This document shows, one piece after another, positions 9,432-18,222 of a stretch of 64,000 nucleotides of DNA. Below the pieces are notes generated by a model that saw nothing but the letters and a program-made list of their open reading frames with translations, did no database searches and was not told the origin of the DNA. How positions within the stretch are numbered: position 1 is the stretch's first letter; each line of letters begins with the position of its first letter. Made by a program: the position numbers and the translations under genes. Source of the DNA: JAFDXJ01 sp038257845 (GTDB lineage: Bacteria; Bacteroidota; Bacteroidia; Chitinophagales; Chitinophagaceae); the NCBI GenBank assembly GCA_038257845.1, contig JBBSQL010000007.1, positions 1 to 64,000 of the forward strand, read 5' to 3'.

Positions 9432-11219
9432 TTAATTGTAAATCTTTTCGATTTCTACTTTATATTTTTCCATGATTACCTTTCGTTTAAGGCTCATCTT
9501 TGGTGTCATTTCGCTCGTTTCAATACTCCATTCTTTCGGTAATAATTCAAATTTTTTGATCTGTTCTACATGGTTGAAAAATTGATTCTTTACATCTATT
9601 ACGCGTTTATATTTATCCAAAACCTGCTCATTTTTGATCGCTTCTTCCGGCGTTGTAAATGGTATTCCTTTTATTTCCATCCAGTGTTTCAATGATGCGA
9701 ATGATGGTACGATGAGTGCACCTACAAATTTTTTATCTGCGCCGGTTACCAATACCTGTTCGATCATCGGATCCTCTTTCAATTTATTTTCCAGTGGTTG
9801 CGGTGCTACATATTTTCCACCACTGGTTTTAAATAATTCTTTTTTGCGGTCCGTTATTTTTAAAAAATTTCCATGCACCATTTCGCCGATATCACCCGTA
9901 TGCAACCAGCCATCAATAATCGTTTGAGCAGTAAGATCCGGGCGTTTGTAATAACCTTTCATCATGCTTTTTCCATTTACACAAATTTCTCCATCTTCTG
10001 CCAGCCGAAGATTCACGCCAATCATTACAGGTCCTACAGAGCCGAAAATATTTCCCCCTGGCGTTCTCCTGTTTACTGAAATAATGGGACTATTTTCTGT
10101 TGGCCCATAACCTTCATATACCGGAATTCCTGCAGCATTAAAAATGCGCAGGAGTTTTTCCTGGCAGGCAGCGCCACCACTTAAAACGAATTCTAAATTT
10201 CCCCCCAGCGCTTCACGCCATTTTTTAAATACCAGTTTATTAGCGAGGGAAAGTTGCATGTCATACCATACGCCGCCACTTTTATTGTTATCATATTTTC
10301 CAGCCAAACCAACTGCCCAGAAAAATAAATTTCTTTTTATACCTTTCAAATCCCTTCCGGCAGTCATGATCTTTTCAAAAACTTTTTCAAGTAATCTTGG
10401 TACTGAAGTAAATGCTTCAGGTTTTATTTCACGCAGGTTTTCTGCAATGGTTTCCAGGCTTTCTGCATAATAAATATTGTTGCCACTGAATAAATAAATA
10501 TAAGAAACACATTTTTCATAAATATGATTCAAGGGTAAAAAACTCAGTACTTTGAAATTGGGATTATCGGGAAAAGGAAAACTTTCTTTGGCATACATAG
10601 CATTGTGAAAAATATTGCTGTGCGTAAGCATCACGCCTTTTGGAGTGCCTGTTGTTCCTGATGTATAAATGATCGTTGCAATATGACTATCTGGAATTTT
10701 CTCTTTTATCGCTTCAATTTTTTGCAGGGATTCATCGGTTGCGAGATCACCGATCTCGGTCCAAAATGGCGTATTGTCAAGGGTTTCAAAAGAATAGATT
10801 TTTTTTAATGTGGGGACATCCGCAGCAATACTTTCCACTTTGGCTTTTAATTCTGCGCTGCTTACAAACATGATTTTTACACCCGCATCATTTAAAATAA
10901 ATTTTAATTCCAGCGGATTTGTTGTTGGATAAATAGGAACCAGCACCGCGCCGGTTTGCTGCACAGCCATGTCTGTAATAATCCATTCAGGCCGGTTGTT
11001 ACTAATGATGCCAATTTTATCACAACCCTCATCTGTGCCATCCTGCAATCCGATTCCCATTTCTAATAAGCCTGCGCTAAACCGATTCACTATTACCTGC
11101 ACATCTTTAGTGCGCCAACTTTTCCAGTTGCCATTCACTTTCGAGGAAAGCATGTTGAGGTCTGAAAACTTTTCAAGTTGATAAGGGATACAATCAAAGA
11201 GCCGGCTTGGTTGAATCAT
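9432..11219 (-). CDS. Long-chain fatty-acid-CoA ligase (AMP-forming)
   Basis: This enzyme activates long-chain fatty acids with ATP and CoA for degradation or lipid synthesis. It has 595 residues, normal for the bacterial FadD15/FAA-like group. The core motifs are in order: the phosphate loop IYTSGTTGTPKGVMLTHSN, the adenine motif GYGPTENSP, the hinge region GWLHTGDIGEM, then DRKKELFKTSGGKYVAPQPL. The C-terminal MSLKRKVIMEKYK contains the lysine-rich end typical of the group. There is no signal peptide; it is probably peripheral at the inner membrane. It lies 121 bp downstream of the thiolase gene on the same strand, fitting a fatty-acid degradation unit. Confidence 0.93.
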   Translation of the reverse strand: MIQPSRLFDCIPYQLEKFSDLNMLSSKVNGNWKSWRTKDVQVIVNRFSAGLLEMGIGLQDGTDEGCDKIGIISNNRPEWIITDMAVQQTGAVLVPIYPTTNPLELKFILNDAGVKIMFVSSAELKAKVESIAADVPTLKKIYSFETLDNTPFWTEIGDLATDESLQKIEAIKEKIPDSHIATIIYTSGTTGTPKGVMLTHSNIFHNAMYAKESFPFPDNPNFKVLSFLPLNHIYEKCVSYIYLFSGNNIYYAESLETIAENLREIKPEAFTSVPRLLEKVFEKIMTAGRDLKGIKRNLFFWAVGLAGKYDNNKSGGVWYDMQLSLANKLVFKKWREALGGNLEFVLSGGAACQEKLLRIFNAAGIPVYEGYGPTENSPIISVNRRTPGGNIFGSVGPVMIGVNLRLAEDGEICVNGKSMMKGYYKRPDLTAQTIIDGWLHTGDIGEMVHGNFLKITDRKKELFKTSGGKYVAPQPLENKLKEDPMIEQVLVTGADKKFVGALIVPSFASLKHWMEIKGIPFTTPEEAIKNEQVLDKYKRVIDVKNQFFNHVEQIKKFELLPKEWSIETSEMTPKMSLKRKVIMEKYKVEIEKIYN

Positions 11220-11340
11220 ATCGAAAAATTATAAGTTGCAAAATGGATTTTGTAAAATGAATGAATGATTAAAAATAACCTTTTGCTATTAAAAATTGAT
11301 TGGAAAATTTCATTGGAAAATCCGAATCATAAAAAAATGA

Positions 11341-12519
11341 TCAGGACAAATTTTCAATAATCCCTGCAATGCCCTGTCCGCCACCAACACAGGCCGTAAC
11401 CATCCCGTATTTTTTATTCAATCTTTTTAAATCGCCTAAGATTTGCACGGTAAGTTTACAACCTGTACAACCCAATGGATGGCCAAGTGCAATGGCGCCG
11501 CCATTGATATTTACTTTATCCGTATCCAGTCCGAGTTCACGGATCACGGCAAGCGATTGCGAAGCAAAAGCTTCATTTAATTCGATGAGATCCATATCAT
11601 TTAAATGCATATTTGCCTGCTTCAATACTTTTGGTACAGCCGCTACCGGGCCCATGCCCATAATGCGCGGCTCTACACCTGCAACAGCAGAATTAACCAA
11701 TCGCCCGATGGGTTTCAAGCCGAGTTCATTCATCATTTTTTCACCCATGACGATCACGAAAGCTGCACCATCACTGGTTTGTGAAGAATTACCCGCGGTC
11801 ACAGATCCGCCCATAGCAAATGCAGGTTTTAATTTTGCCAAAGCAGCCAATGTCGTATCTTTTCGTACGCCTTCATCCGTATCCACGGTGAAAGATCGCG
11901 TTTTTCGTTTATTATTTTCATCCACATATACTTCTTCCACATTGATAGGTAAAATGCCTGGTTTAAAAAATCCATTTTCAATCGCATGCATGGCTTTCTC
12001 ATGTGAACGCAGCGCAAATGCATCCTGGTCTTCGCGGCTCACAGAAAATTCTTTGGCAACTGCTTCTGCAGTTAAACCCATACTTAAATAATAATCGGGA
12101 TCATCTTTGGCAATACTATATGCCGGTACAGGTTTCCATCCGGCAGTAGGAACGAGGCTCATACTTTCTGTGCCGCCGGCAATAATACATTCTGCCATGC
12201 CGCAACGAATTTTTGCTGTGGCCATGGCGATGCTTTCCAATCCGCTTGCACAATACCGGTTGATCGTAATTCCCGCGACATCTTTTCCCAAAGCGCGCGC
12301 TGCTATGATGCGGCCAAACTGCAATCCCTGTTCCGCTTCGGGAACAGCATTTCCCACGATCACATCATCTACACGCGAAGCTTCGAGTTCGGGCACAGAT
12401 GCCATTAAACCTTTGATAACTGTTATGGCCAAATCATCGGGCCTGTAAAACCGGAAAAAACCTTTTTTACTTTTTCCAACTGCGGTACGGTATCCCGCAA
12501 TAATGTATGCTTCCTGCAT
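11341..12519 (-). CDS. Acetyl-CoA C-acyltransferase (thiolase)
   Basis: This thiolase cleaves 3-ketoacyl-CoA with CoA to acetyl-CoA, the last step of beta-oxidation. It has 392 residues, the usual length. The nucleophile is Cys90 in NRYCASGLES. The C-terminal catalytic motifs are GHPLGCTGCK and CVGGGQGIAGII. The NEAFASQ motif is also present. The degradative type (FadA-like) is more likely than the biosynthetic type, because an acyl-CoA ligase follows on the same strand and a bound-substrate loop typical of FadA is present, but specificity cannot be settled from sequence. A matching TAATTTTG promoter is found upstream. Confidence 0.93.
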   Translation of the reverse strand: MQEAYIIAGYRTAVGKSKKGFFRFYRPDDLAITVIKGLMASVPELEASRVDDVIVGNAVPEAEQGLQFGRIIAARALGKDVAGITINRYCASGLESIAMATAKIRCGMAECIIAGGTESMSLVPTAGWKPVPAYSIAKDDPDYYLSMGLTAEAVAKEFSVSREDQDAFALRSHEKAMHAIENGFFKPGILPINVEEVYVDENNKRKTRSFTVDTDEGVRKDTTLAALAKLKPAFAMGGSVTAGNSSQTSDGAAFVIVMGEKMMNELGLKPIGRLVNSAVAGVEPRIMGMGPVAAVPKVLKQANMHLNDMDLIELNEAFASQSLAVIRELGLDTDKVNINGGAIALGHPLGCTGCKLTVQILGDLKRLNKKYGMVTACVGGGQGIAGIIENLS

Positions 12520-12538
12520 ATTTAATTTTTATGTGTAT

Positions 12539-12571
12539 CAAAATTAACTGAAAGTTGTTGATGCAACCAAT
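12539..12571 (-). promoter_or_regulatory. Bacteroidota-type promoter of the thiolase gene
   Basis: On the minus strand a perfect -7 box TAATTTTG (12539-12546) lies 21 bp from an ATTG -33 box (12568-12571). The predicted leader before the ATG at 12519 is short. Confidence 0.55.
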
Positions 12572-12610
12572 GCTTCAGGATAAGATTTTGTTAACCCCAA
12601 TAAAGCGGAT

Positions 12611-13021
12611 TTAAAAATCATCCCGCGGAGAAATGCGCCGCCGTTGATTTTTGAGAAGCGATTGTCTTTTTTTATGCTCAATTCTTTTTTCTGCAACTAC
12701 TTTGCCGGGCTTTGTAGCGATGCGCGCTTTCTTTGTTTGTAATGCATGAAAAATTAAATCATTCATCTTTTCAATAACCGTTTCTTTATTGGCGAGTTGT
12801 GTTCGGTGCGTTTGTGATTTAACCAATAAAAATCCTTCCCGCGTAATTTTATTATCCAGTTTGGAAAAGATAATTGCTTTCTGTTCGGGTGTATAAAAAG
12901 TCGAATTTTCTATATCCCATTTTCCAATCACCATGGTCTCTACCTTGTTTACATTCTGGCCGCCTTTGCCACCGCTGCGTGCTGTTTGAAAAATAATTTC
13001 CGGTGTAATGTCTATCTTCAT
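12611..13021 (-). CDS. arfB: Alternative ribosome-rescue factor ArfB (peptidyl-tRNA hydrolase)
   Basis: ArfB releases nascent peptides from ribosomes stalled on mRNAs without a stop codon. The protein has 136 residues, the usual ArfB/YaeJ length. The catalytic GGQ is at residues 20-22 in RSGGKGGQNVNKVET. The C-terminus is a strongly basic tail (RIEHKKRQSLLKNQRRR) that in this family enters the empty mRNA channel. It lacks the other domains of RF1/RF2, so it is not a truncated release factor. It is divergent from dtd with only 20 bp between the start codons. A near -7 match (TACTCTTTG, 3-base spacer) lies inside dtd. Confidence 0.93.
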   Translation of the reverse strand: MKIDITPEIIFQTARSGGKGGQNVNKVETMVIGKWDIENSTFYTPEQKAIIFSKLDNKITREGFLLVKSQTHRTQLANKETVIEKMNDLIFHALQTKKARIATKPGKVVAEKRIEHKKRQSLLKNQRRRISPRDDF

Positions 13022-13041
13022 TTTATAAAATTAAGAAAGAC

Positions 13042-13494
13042 ATGCGGCTTGTGCTTCAAAGAGTAAAAAATGCTTCCGTAAAAGTGGATAAAAAAGTTGT
13101 TGGGCAAATAGAAAAAGGCCTGCTGGTTTTTGTTGGAATTGAAGACGCCGACAATAACGAAGACATAGAATGGCTTTGCAATAAAATAGTGAACCTGCGC
13201 ATTTTTAATGATGAACATGGCGTGATGAATTTGAATGTGCAGGAAGTGCAGGGAAATATTTTACTCATCAGCCAGTTTACTTTGCATGCTGCTGTAAAAA
13301 AAGGAAATCGTCCTTCTTACATTAAAGCATCTAAACCAGGAATTGCCATTCCGATGTATGAAAAAATGAAAACGCAACTGGAAACCAGTATGGGGAAACC
13401 CATACAGGCCGGCATTTTCGGCGCAGATATGCAAGTGCAATTACTCAATGATGGCCCGGTAACAATTTTAATAGATTCAAAAAACAGGGAATAA
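13042..13494 (+). CDS. dtd: D-aminoacyl-tRNA deacylase
   Basis: Dtd hydrolyses D-amino acids, and in many bacteria glycine, mischarged on tRNA, preventing their entry into protein. It has 150 residues, full length. The diagnostic motifs are SQFTLHA with the following KKGNRPSY, and the C-terminal NDGPVTILID containing the Gly-cisPro pair. The start ATG gives MRLVLQRVKNASV, the typical amino terminus. It begins 20 bp from the divergent arfB start and is followed after 23 bp by the MazG-like gene, with which it is probably co-transcribed. Confidence 0.95.
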   Translation: MRLVLQRVKNASVKVDKKVVGQIEKGLLVFVGIEDADNNEDIEWLCNKIVNLRIFNDEHGVMNLNVQEVQGNILLISQFTLHAAVKKGNRPSYIKASKPGIAIPMYEKMKTQLETSMGKPIQAGIFGADMQVQLLNDGPVTILIDSKNRE

Positions 13495-13517
13495 TTTTTT
13501 CATAATAATAAAAAAAT

Positions 13518-13868
13518 ATGACACTTTCAGCAGCGCAAAAAACAGTAGATGGGTGGATACATTCTACGGGCGTGCGGTATTTTAACGAGTTGACCAATCT
13601 CGGAATTTTACAGGAAGAAACAGGAGAATTGGCGAGACTGATCGTGCGCATTTATGGCGAACAAAGTTTTAAGGAAAATGAAAAACCTGTAGATGCTGCG
13701 GCAGGAAAAGAAATGCTTGCAGATGAAATGGCCGATGTGTTGTGGGTATTAATTTGCCTCGCCAATCAAACCGGCATTGACCTGGAAGATGCTTTTGCAA
13801 AAAACATGGAAAAGAAAAATACGCGCGATGCGGAAAGGCATTTAAAGAATGAAAAGTTGAAAGGGTAA
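13518..13868 (+). CDS. MazG-like nucleotide pyrophosphohydrolase
   Basis: This is a small all-alpha NTP pyrophosphatase of 116 residues. The metal-binding signature is EETGELARL (ExxE) with, about 50 residues later, DEMADVLWVLICLANQTG (ExxD), followed by LEDAFAKNMEKKNTRD, the usual MazG ending. Family members hydrolyse canonical or damaged nucleoside triphosphates to monophosphates; the substrate here is unknown. The single short domain separates it from the two-domain MazG of E. coli. It follows dtd by 23 bp, making a small unit with quality-control functions. A terminator-like hairpin is found 93 bp downstream. Confidence 0.88.
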   Translation: MTLSAAQKTVDGWIHSTGVRYFNELTNLGILQEETGELARLIVRIYGEQSFKENEKPVDAAAGKEMLADEMADVLWVLICLANQTGIDLEDAFAKNMEKKNTRDAERHLKNEKLKG

Positions 13869-13961
13869 ATATTATTTAAAATGGATTTAAGAATTTAGTT
13901 TCTTTAATTCCAGGATAGGTCTGGCTTATTTGCATGCTTAGTTTTAAACTAAGGATGGCCG

Positions 13962-13995
13962 GGTTGTCCCAGTGATAGGAGACAGCCTCTTTTTA
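13962..13995 (+). terminator. Terminator-like hairpin after the MazG-like gene
   Basis: GGTTGTC (13962-13968) pairs with GACAGCC (13981-13987), with one G-U pair, followed by TCTTTTTA. The right arm shares GAGACAGCCTC with the hairpin at 110-135. The rest of the 231-bp gap between the convergent genes holds nothing I can name. Confidence 0.45.
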
Positions 13996-14099
13996 TAAGA
14001 AATATCTTACTTCTTCAGTTAACGGCTTTAATCTTTCAAACTACCAGAAATCTATTTAACGGCCGGGGCCTGAAAAAGATATAAAAACAAGAAGCTTTT

Positions 14100-15641
14100 T
14101 TAATTCAGTTTCTCAAAGTGAATATCAAGTCTCTTGGCCCTTTTGTAATAATCAAGCATCAAAACCTGGCCTTGCTTGCCCGGCAAAACAGATGTACTGG
14201 ATGCATCCGATTTAGTGTTGATCTTATCTGTTGTGATCTTTCCATTGTTGTAAGTAATCGAGTTGAATGTACCGCCTTTATAATCCTTACCTCTTTCATA
14301 ATCGCTGTAGCAAACGGTAAAAGATGTTTTATCCTTATTCACCTGCGTGTAAGCATAGTCAAATCCCCCATAAGTATATTTTATAAACTTGCCCAACGCG
14401 GCAGCACTCATATATTCTGCGCCACTCGGCAATTCAACACTATTGGAATTTTTATCGTAAATCTTGGCATTCTTAACATCAAAACTTTTATCAAACTTAA
14501 TGAGTATCATATCAGTTACTTTGATTTTAACAGCGCTGATACCACCGCCACTCAGCACTTTACTGGCAATGCCTAATGCGCTGGCGTTTTTCTTATAACC
14601 TTCTCCTATGGCATAAATACTACCGTCTGCAACCTGTACCATTTTATGCAAATACATATAACCAAAGTCGTCAATTTTACCTTTGGAACTTACGTTGAGG
14701 TACTTACCCAAATCGGCATCCCATAAACAATATTTCTCGAAAGTAATCTTTCCGGCGGCATCAACTTTCCAAAAAGCAAAGCCTTTTGACTTGTCTTTTA
14801 TAACGTTCGCATCCTGGTCAAAAAATTCTCCGAAAAGAAATGAACTTCCATCATTTAATGTAGATAATGATGATGGATAAAAACGATATTTTGAATCGGT
14901 ACCGATTTCAAAAAGCTGCTTTCCTGTTTCAAGAGAAAGCCCCACAAGACTTGATTCGGGTTTTTGATCCATTATACTTGAATATTTTAATACTTCAAGA
15001 TAAACTATGCTATTGCTCGTACCCAGGTAATCTCCCAGAAACTTTTTAGCTCCTTCTGTGGGATTATAAGTCCACTGATTTTTTTTATCGGTAGAAAAGA
15101 AATCAATTTGAAAAGTAAAATCCCTACTCTCACGGCTTGGTGTATTCGAAATAAATCCAAGACCTTCTATTGGGTACAACCCTTTATAGGTATTTTCATC
15201 ATCATTCACCGACAGATAAGTCATTTGCAGGAAAGTTTTTTCCTTTTTAGTAAGTTCACGAACATAAGAAAATTTCATTTTTCCGTCTGCGCCATATACT
15301 TTGTACTCTAATGTGCGTTCATCTTCGTTATAAAAAAGAAAAATTAGATCCGTTCCGTTAAATGAAGATTCAAGCACCGTTACATTTTTTGAATCCTCGA
15401 ATTTTACGTCTTTTAATATCGCTAAATTTTCATCAGTAATTCTTAGCGTATACTCATTGTTTTTTCTATCTACTTTATCACTCACATAAAAAAAGTAATA
15501 ACCTTTTACTTCTGAACCTTGTCTGATGGCATCAGAGTTTCTGAGTGTTATTTTATAAACATTCTCAATGGACATTTTTTGTGCATTCACAGAATACGTG
15601 ATGGCCATGATGGCGATAATTGCGAATATTGATTTTTTCAT
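14100..15641 (-). CDS. Secreted protein of unknown function, 513 aa
   Basis: I do not recognise a characterised family. The protein has a clear signal peptide (MKKSIFAIIAIMAITYSVNAQ) and no lipobox, so it is probably periplasmic or outer-membrane associated. The mature part is rich in beta strands with repeated pattern elements such as GSSFLFGEFFDQ, GSIYAIGEGYKK and GQVLMLDYYKR. This suggests a propeller-like or repeated-blade fold, but no canonical blade motif or catalytic signature is visible. It is the second gene of an operon, 22 bp after an exported M48 metalloprotease, and the shared promoter is strong. A functional link with the protease is an inference from this pairing. Confidence 0.8.
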   Translation of the reverse strand: MKKSIFAIIAIMAITYSVNAQKMSIENVYKITLRNSDAIRQGSEVKGYYFFYVSDKVDRKNNEYTLRITDENLAILKDVKFEDSKNVTVLESSFNGTDLIFLFYNEDERTLEYKVYGADGKMKFSYVRELTKKEKTFLQMTYLSVNDDENTYKGLYPIEGLGFISNTPSRESRDFTFQIDFFSTDKKNQWTYNPTEGAKKFLGDYLGTSNSIVYLEVLKYSSIMDQKPESSLVGLSLETGKQLFEIGTDSKYRFYPSSLSTLNDGSSFLFGEFFDQDANVIKDKSKGFAFWKVDAAGKITFEKYCLWDADLGKYLNVSSKGKIDDFGYMYLHKMVQVADGSIYAIGEGYKKNASALGIASKVLSGGGISAVKIKVTDMILIKFDKSFDVKNAKIYDKNSNSVELPSGAEYMSAAALGKFIKYTYGGFDYAYTQVNKDKTSFTVCYSDYERGKDYKGGTFNSITYNNGKITTDKINTKSDASSTSVLPGKQGQVLMLDYYKRAKRLDIHFEKLN

Positions 15642-15663
15642 GTTTTAGTTTTTGTAGTAATAT

Positions 15664-17046
15664 TTAGTTGTTCATTTTTTTAAGTGTATCAAGTTCGGCT
15701 GCAAAACCAGGATAGTCTTTTATGGCTTCTTCATATTCGGAGACAAAGGCAACATTTAAAGAAACAATTTCATCAAGACTCAATCTATCAAGCATCCGCA
15801 GTAATAAATTGTATTCAGCCGGAAAAAATTTATCTTCCTTTTCTATTGCCTGCCGCAGTTGATGTTTTTTTTGCAAATCCCAAAGCCGGTTAAAACATCG
15901 TACTACTGAATAAATGGCATACTCATTATTGGGCTCATTTTCCAGGATCATCAAACTGTAATATAAATTTCTGCTGAGGTCATCTTCATGATAGGCATAT
16001 TCCATAATCTCATAAAATAATTGCCGTTTCAAATCGTTGAATTTTTTTTCATTTATCAGAAAAGAATTGCCTTTTTCTCCATTATCTTTCCAGCTCGCCT
16101 CAAATAACAAGATTCTTTTTTTGCAATCGGGATGTGTTTTTAATGAATCTTTTTCTTGTATTGATTCCGGTGAATCTTCATCGCTAAGTGAACTGAAGAT
16201 AGACGATTGTTTGCTTATCCAACTTTGCTTAAATGGAAAACCGGAAAAATTCAGCTCTGTTTCAATGTTCGGTACCTTTGCGAAGTAGGTAGCATCATCA
16301 ATGTTATCAAGCGTTTGCAGGGTTGTCTTTATTGCATTACAATCGTATCCTGTATTTTTCATAAAACGCAATGCGTATTCATCGGCATCCGATTCATTAT
16401 CGCGGCCATGTCTGCGGGTATCGAAAATCATTGTTTTCATAAGATCCCCGAGTTGCTTGTTTACAGAATATCCTTGCCTGGAAATACGCTTCAAATCCGT
16501 CTGATATTGCTTGCTATTAATTTTCTCCACATAAGCCTGGATCGCTTTTTCAGTATGACCAAGATAATAATGAGCCAGTTCATGACTTATTACAAAGGCC
16601 AATTCTGCTTCATTCTTCAGAAAAATATATAATCCGGCATTGATTGCTATTGTTCCATCCCCCATACTATATGCATTGGGCCACCAATCCCTGGAAAAAA
16701 CCACACGAACGTCCATGGATTTCAATTCAACATTAGAAGAAATTATCTTCTGAACAATTGTCTGTAAATAGTCATTCACGCCAGGATCTGTTATGGGACT
16801 GCTTCCTGACCAAAATTCTGCAATTTTTTTATATTCTTCTTTATAGATTTTTTTATAATCACCGGAATAACGTTTATCAATTTTAGATAAGGCCAACTTC
16901 TCGTTTACAGCAGTTTCATCAAAATACTTTGTTCTTAATAAAGTATCGTCTTTTTGCAATAAGTATTGCGGCGATAGCTGTGCAAAGCTATGAGTTGTAA
17001 AAAGTAATGTAATAATCAGTACGATCAGGTAACGGGCAGTTTTCAT
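15664..17046 (-). CDS. Exported M48-family metalloprotease
   Basis: This is a zinc-dependent protease of 460 residues acting outside the cytoplasm. A signal peptide ends near HSFAQ (about residue 23). The zinc motif HELAH is at 155-159 in FVISHELAHYYLGH, and the third ligand is in the downstream ESDADEYALRFM. Conserved MGDGTIAINAGLYIFL precedes it. The C-terminal about 200 residues are helical and look like a repeat or scaffold region, as in BepA-like M48 proteins, although no TPR consensus is clear. There is no membrane helix apart from the signal. It is first in an operon with the unknown secreted protein. A role in envelope protein quality control is plausible but unproven. Confidence 0.88.
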   Translation of the reverse strand: MKTARYLIVLIITLLFTTHSFAQLSPQYLLQKDDTLLRTKYFDETAVNEKLALSKIDKRYSGDYKKIYKEEYKKIAEFWSGSSPITDPGVNDYLQTIVQKIISSNVELKSMDVRVVFSRDWWPNAYSMGDGTIAINAGLYIFLKNEAELAFVISHELAHYYLGHTEKAIQAYVEKINSKQYQTDLKRISRQGYSVNKQLGDLMKTMIFDTRRHGRDNESDADEYALRFMKNTGYDCNAIKTTLQTLDNIDDATYFAKVPNIETELNFSGFPFKQSWISKQSSIFSSLSDEDSPESIQEKDSLKTHPDCKKRILLFEASWKDNGEKGNSFLINEKKFNDLKRQLFYEIMEYAYHEDDLSRNLYYSLMILENEPNNEYAIYSVVRCFNRLWDLQKKHQLRQAIEKEDKFFPAEYNLLLRMLDRLSLDEIVSLNVAFVSEYEEAIKDYPGFAAELDTLKKMNN

Positions 17047-17074
17047 GTATATACCGGCTGGTAAATCCGACAGT

Positions 17075-17105
17075 CAAATATAAGGAAGTGCAATAACAAC
17101 ACAAA
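17075..17105 (-). promoter_or_regulatory. Bacteroidota-type promoter of the M48 operon
   Basis: On the minus strand a perfect -7 box TATATTTG (17075-17082) and a perfect TTTG -33 box (17102-17105) are 19 bp apart. This is among the best promoters in the window, with a leader of roughly 20 bases. Confidence 0.7.
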
Positions 17106-17577
17106 GTCTTCTAAAGACCAGGCGATAATCTTTTTTGGGAAGTCAAATAGCAGGAAAAATACATGCATTTAGAAATATTAATTACAGCAGTTAAATCGAA
17201 TTATATCCACCCCTGTTGGCGTAAGCGGTAGTATAAAGCATATTGTGTAAATAGGGTTAGGTTCTTTACACCATAGATAGAGTTCTGCAAGGACTCAATG
17301 GATTTGAAATAAAAGCCAGACTTAATAGAAATGAGTTATAAAAATTTAAAATCGAATAAAAGAATATAATTTTCCGAATTGAAAATCAACCCCAAACACA
17401 AAACACAAAACGAGAAACAGAGAATTTATTCTTTAAAATCAGGTTTCGGCTCATTTCGGCTGCGCTCAATGCAGGTCGCTCAACCGGTATCATTTTCATT
17501 CACAATTTATCATTGGCCATTAACAATTTTTTAAAAAATAATCTACCTTCCCCCACTTTAAACAATTAAATTTCTCC
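17106..17577. other. Longest intergenic gap, no gene seen
   Basis: No open frame with a plausible start, no tRNA and no riboswitch pattern was recognised here. The left part is plain AT-rich DNA with stops in all frames. The right part contains a short GC-richer repeat-like element (17443-17486), listed separately. A weak hairpin, GAGTTCT/AGGACTC, lies near 17280. Confidence 0.6.
17443..17486. repeat. Short composite direct-repeat element
   Basis: Within 44 bp, TTTCGGCT occurs twice (spaced by CA) and CGCTCAA occurs twice (spaced by TGCAGGT). It is more GC-rich than its surroundings. Similar TTCGCTCAA-type fragments are, from memory, common between genes in Bacteroidota. It may be a remnant of a dispersed intergenic repeat. 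Confidence 0.4.
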
Positions 17578-18162
17578 ATGGATTCTTTTCAAAATTTACA
17601 ACAAACTATTCAGCATCGCCGGAGCATTAAACCCGCGCAGATGAATGGTAAAAAAATAAATGATACTGATATTGAAGATCTTATCGCACTCGCAGATCTT
17701 GCGCCAACGCACGGCCATACAGAACCCTGGCGATTTATAATTTTTTCAGAAGATGCATTGCAAAATTTCTGTACAGATTTTTCTGATTTATATAAAAAAT
17801 ATCAATCACCGGAAAAATTTAATGCAGCGAAATATGAAAAAATGCAGGGATGGTCTTCACAAGCTTCACATCTTGTAATTGCGTACATGCATAAAGGAAC
17901 CAATCCAAAGATCCCGGAACAGGAAGAGCGCGCAGCCGTGGCCGCTGCCATTGAGCATATTTTATTGGGCGCCACCGCAAAAGGCATCGCTTCTTTCTGG
18001 AGCACTTCTTTTCCCATCTATCATGAAGCTTTCAAAGATTATCTCGGTTTTTCCGAAAATGATGCACCCATGGGATTACTATTTTTAGGTTATGCGGATA
18101 TACCGTTTCATCCTACAAAAAGAAATATTCCATTGCATGAAAAATTTGCATGGAAAAAATGA
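17578..18162 (+). CDS. Nitroreductase-family oxidoreductase
   Basis: This is an FMN-dependent reductase of 194 residues using NAD(P)H; the natural substrate is unknown. The amino-terminal IQHRRSIKP carries the FMN-phosphate-binding RRS/T motif. LADLAPTHGHTEPWRF is the conserved APT..N/EPW segment. The later helix GIASFWSTSFP and the ending MGLLFLGYADIP are typical of the YdjA/NfsB-like small members. There is no signal peptide. It precedes gmk by 60 bp on the same strand, and no functional link is evident. Confidence 0.88.
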   Translation: MDSFQNLQQTIQHRRSIKPAQMNGKKINDTDIEDLIALADLAPTHGHTEPWRFIIFSEDALQNFCTDFSDLYKKYQSPEKFNAAKYEKMQGWSSQASHLVIAYMHKGTNPKIPEQEERAAVAAAIEHILLGATAKGIASFWSTSFPIYHEAFKDYLGFSENDAPMGLLFLGYADIPFHPTKRNIPLHEKFAWKK

Positions 18163-18222
18163 AAACATAAAGCAATTTATTTTTCAGCATTTGTTGTATA
18201 CATTGCAACCTAAACTTTCACG

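Noticed and set aside
11369..12091. A 240-residue open frame antisense to the thiolase gene
   Set aside because: It is the mirror of a strongly conserved gene, with low-complexity composition and no motif.
14118..14576. Antisense open frame of 152 residues in the unknown secreted protein gene
   Set aside because: It overlaps a gene with signal peptide and conserved operon context, and shows no motif of its own.
17047..17577. A hidden gene or tRNA in the largest gap
   Set aside because: All frames are broken by stops, and no T-arm consensus or plausible start was found.
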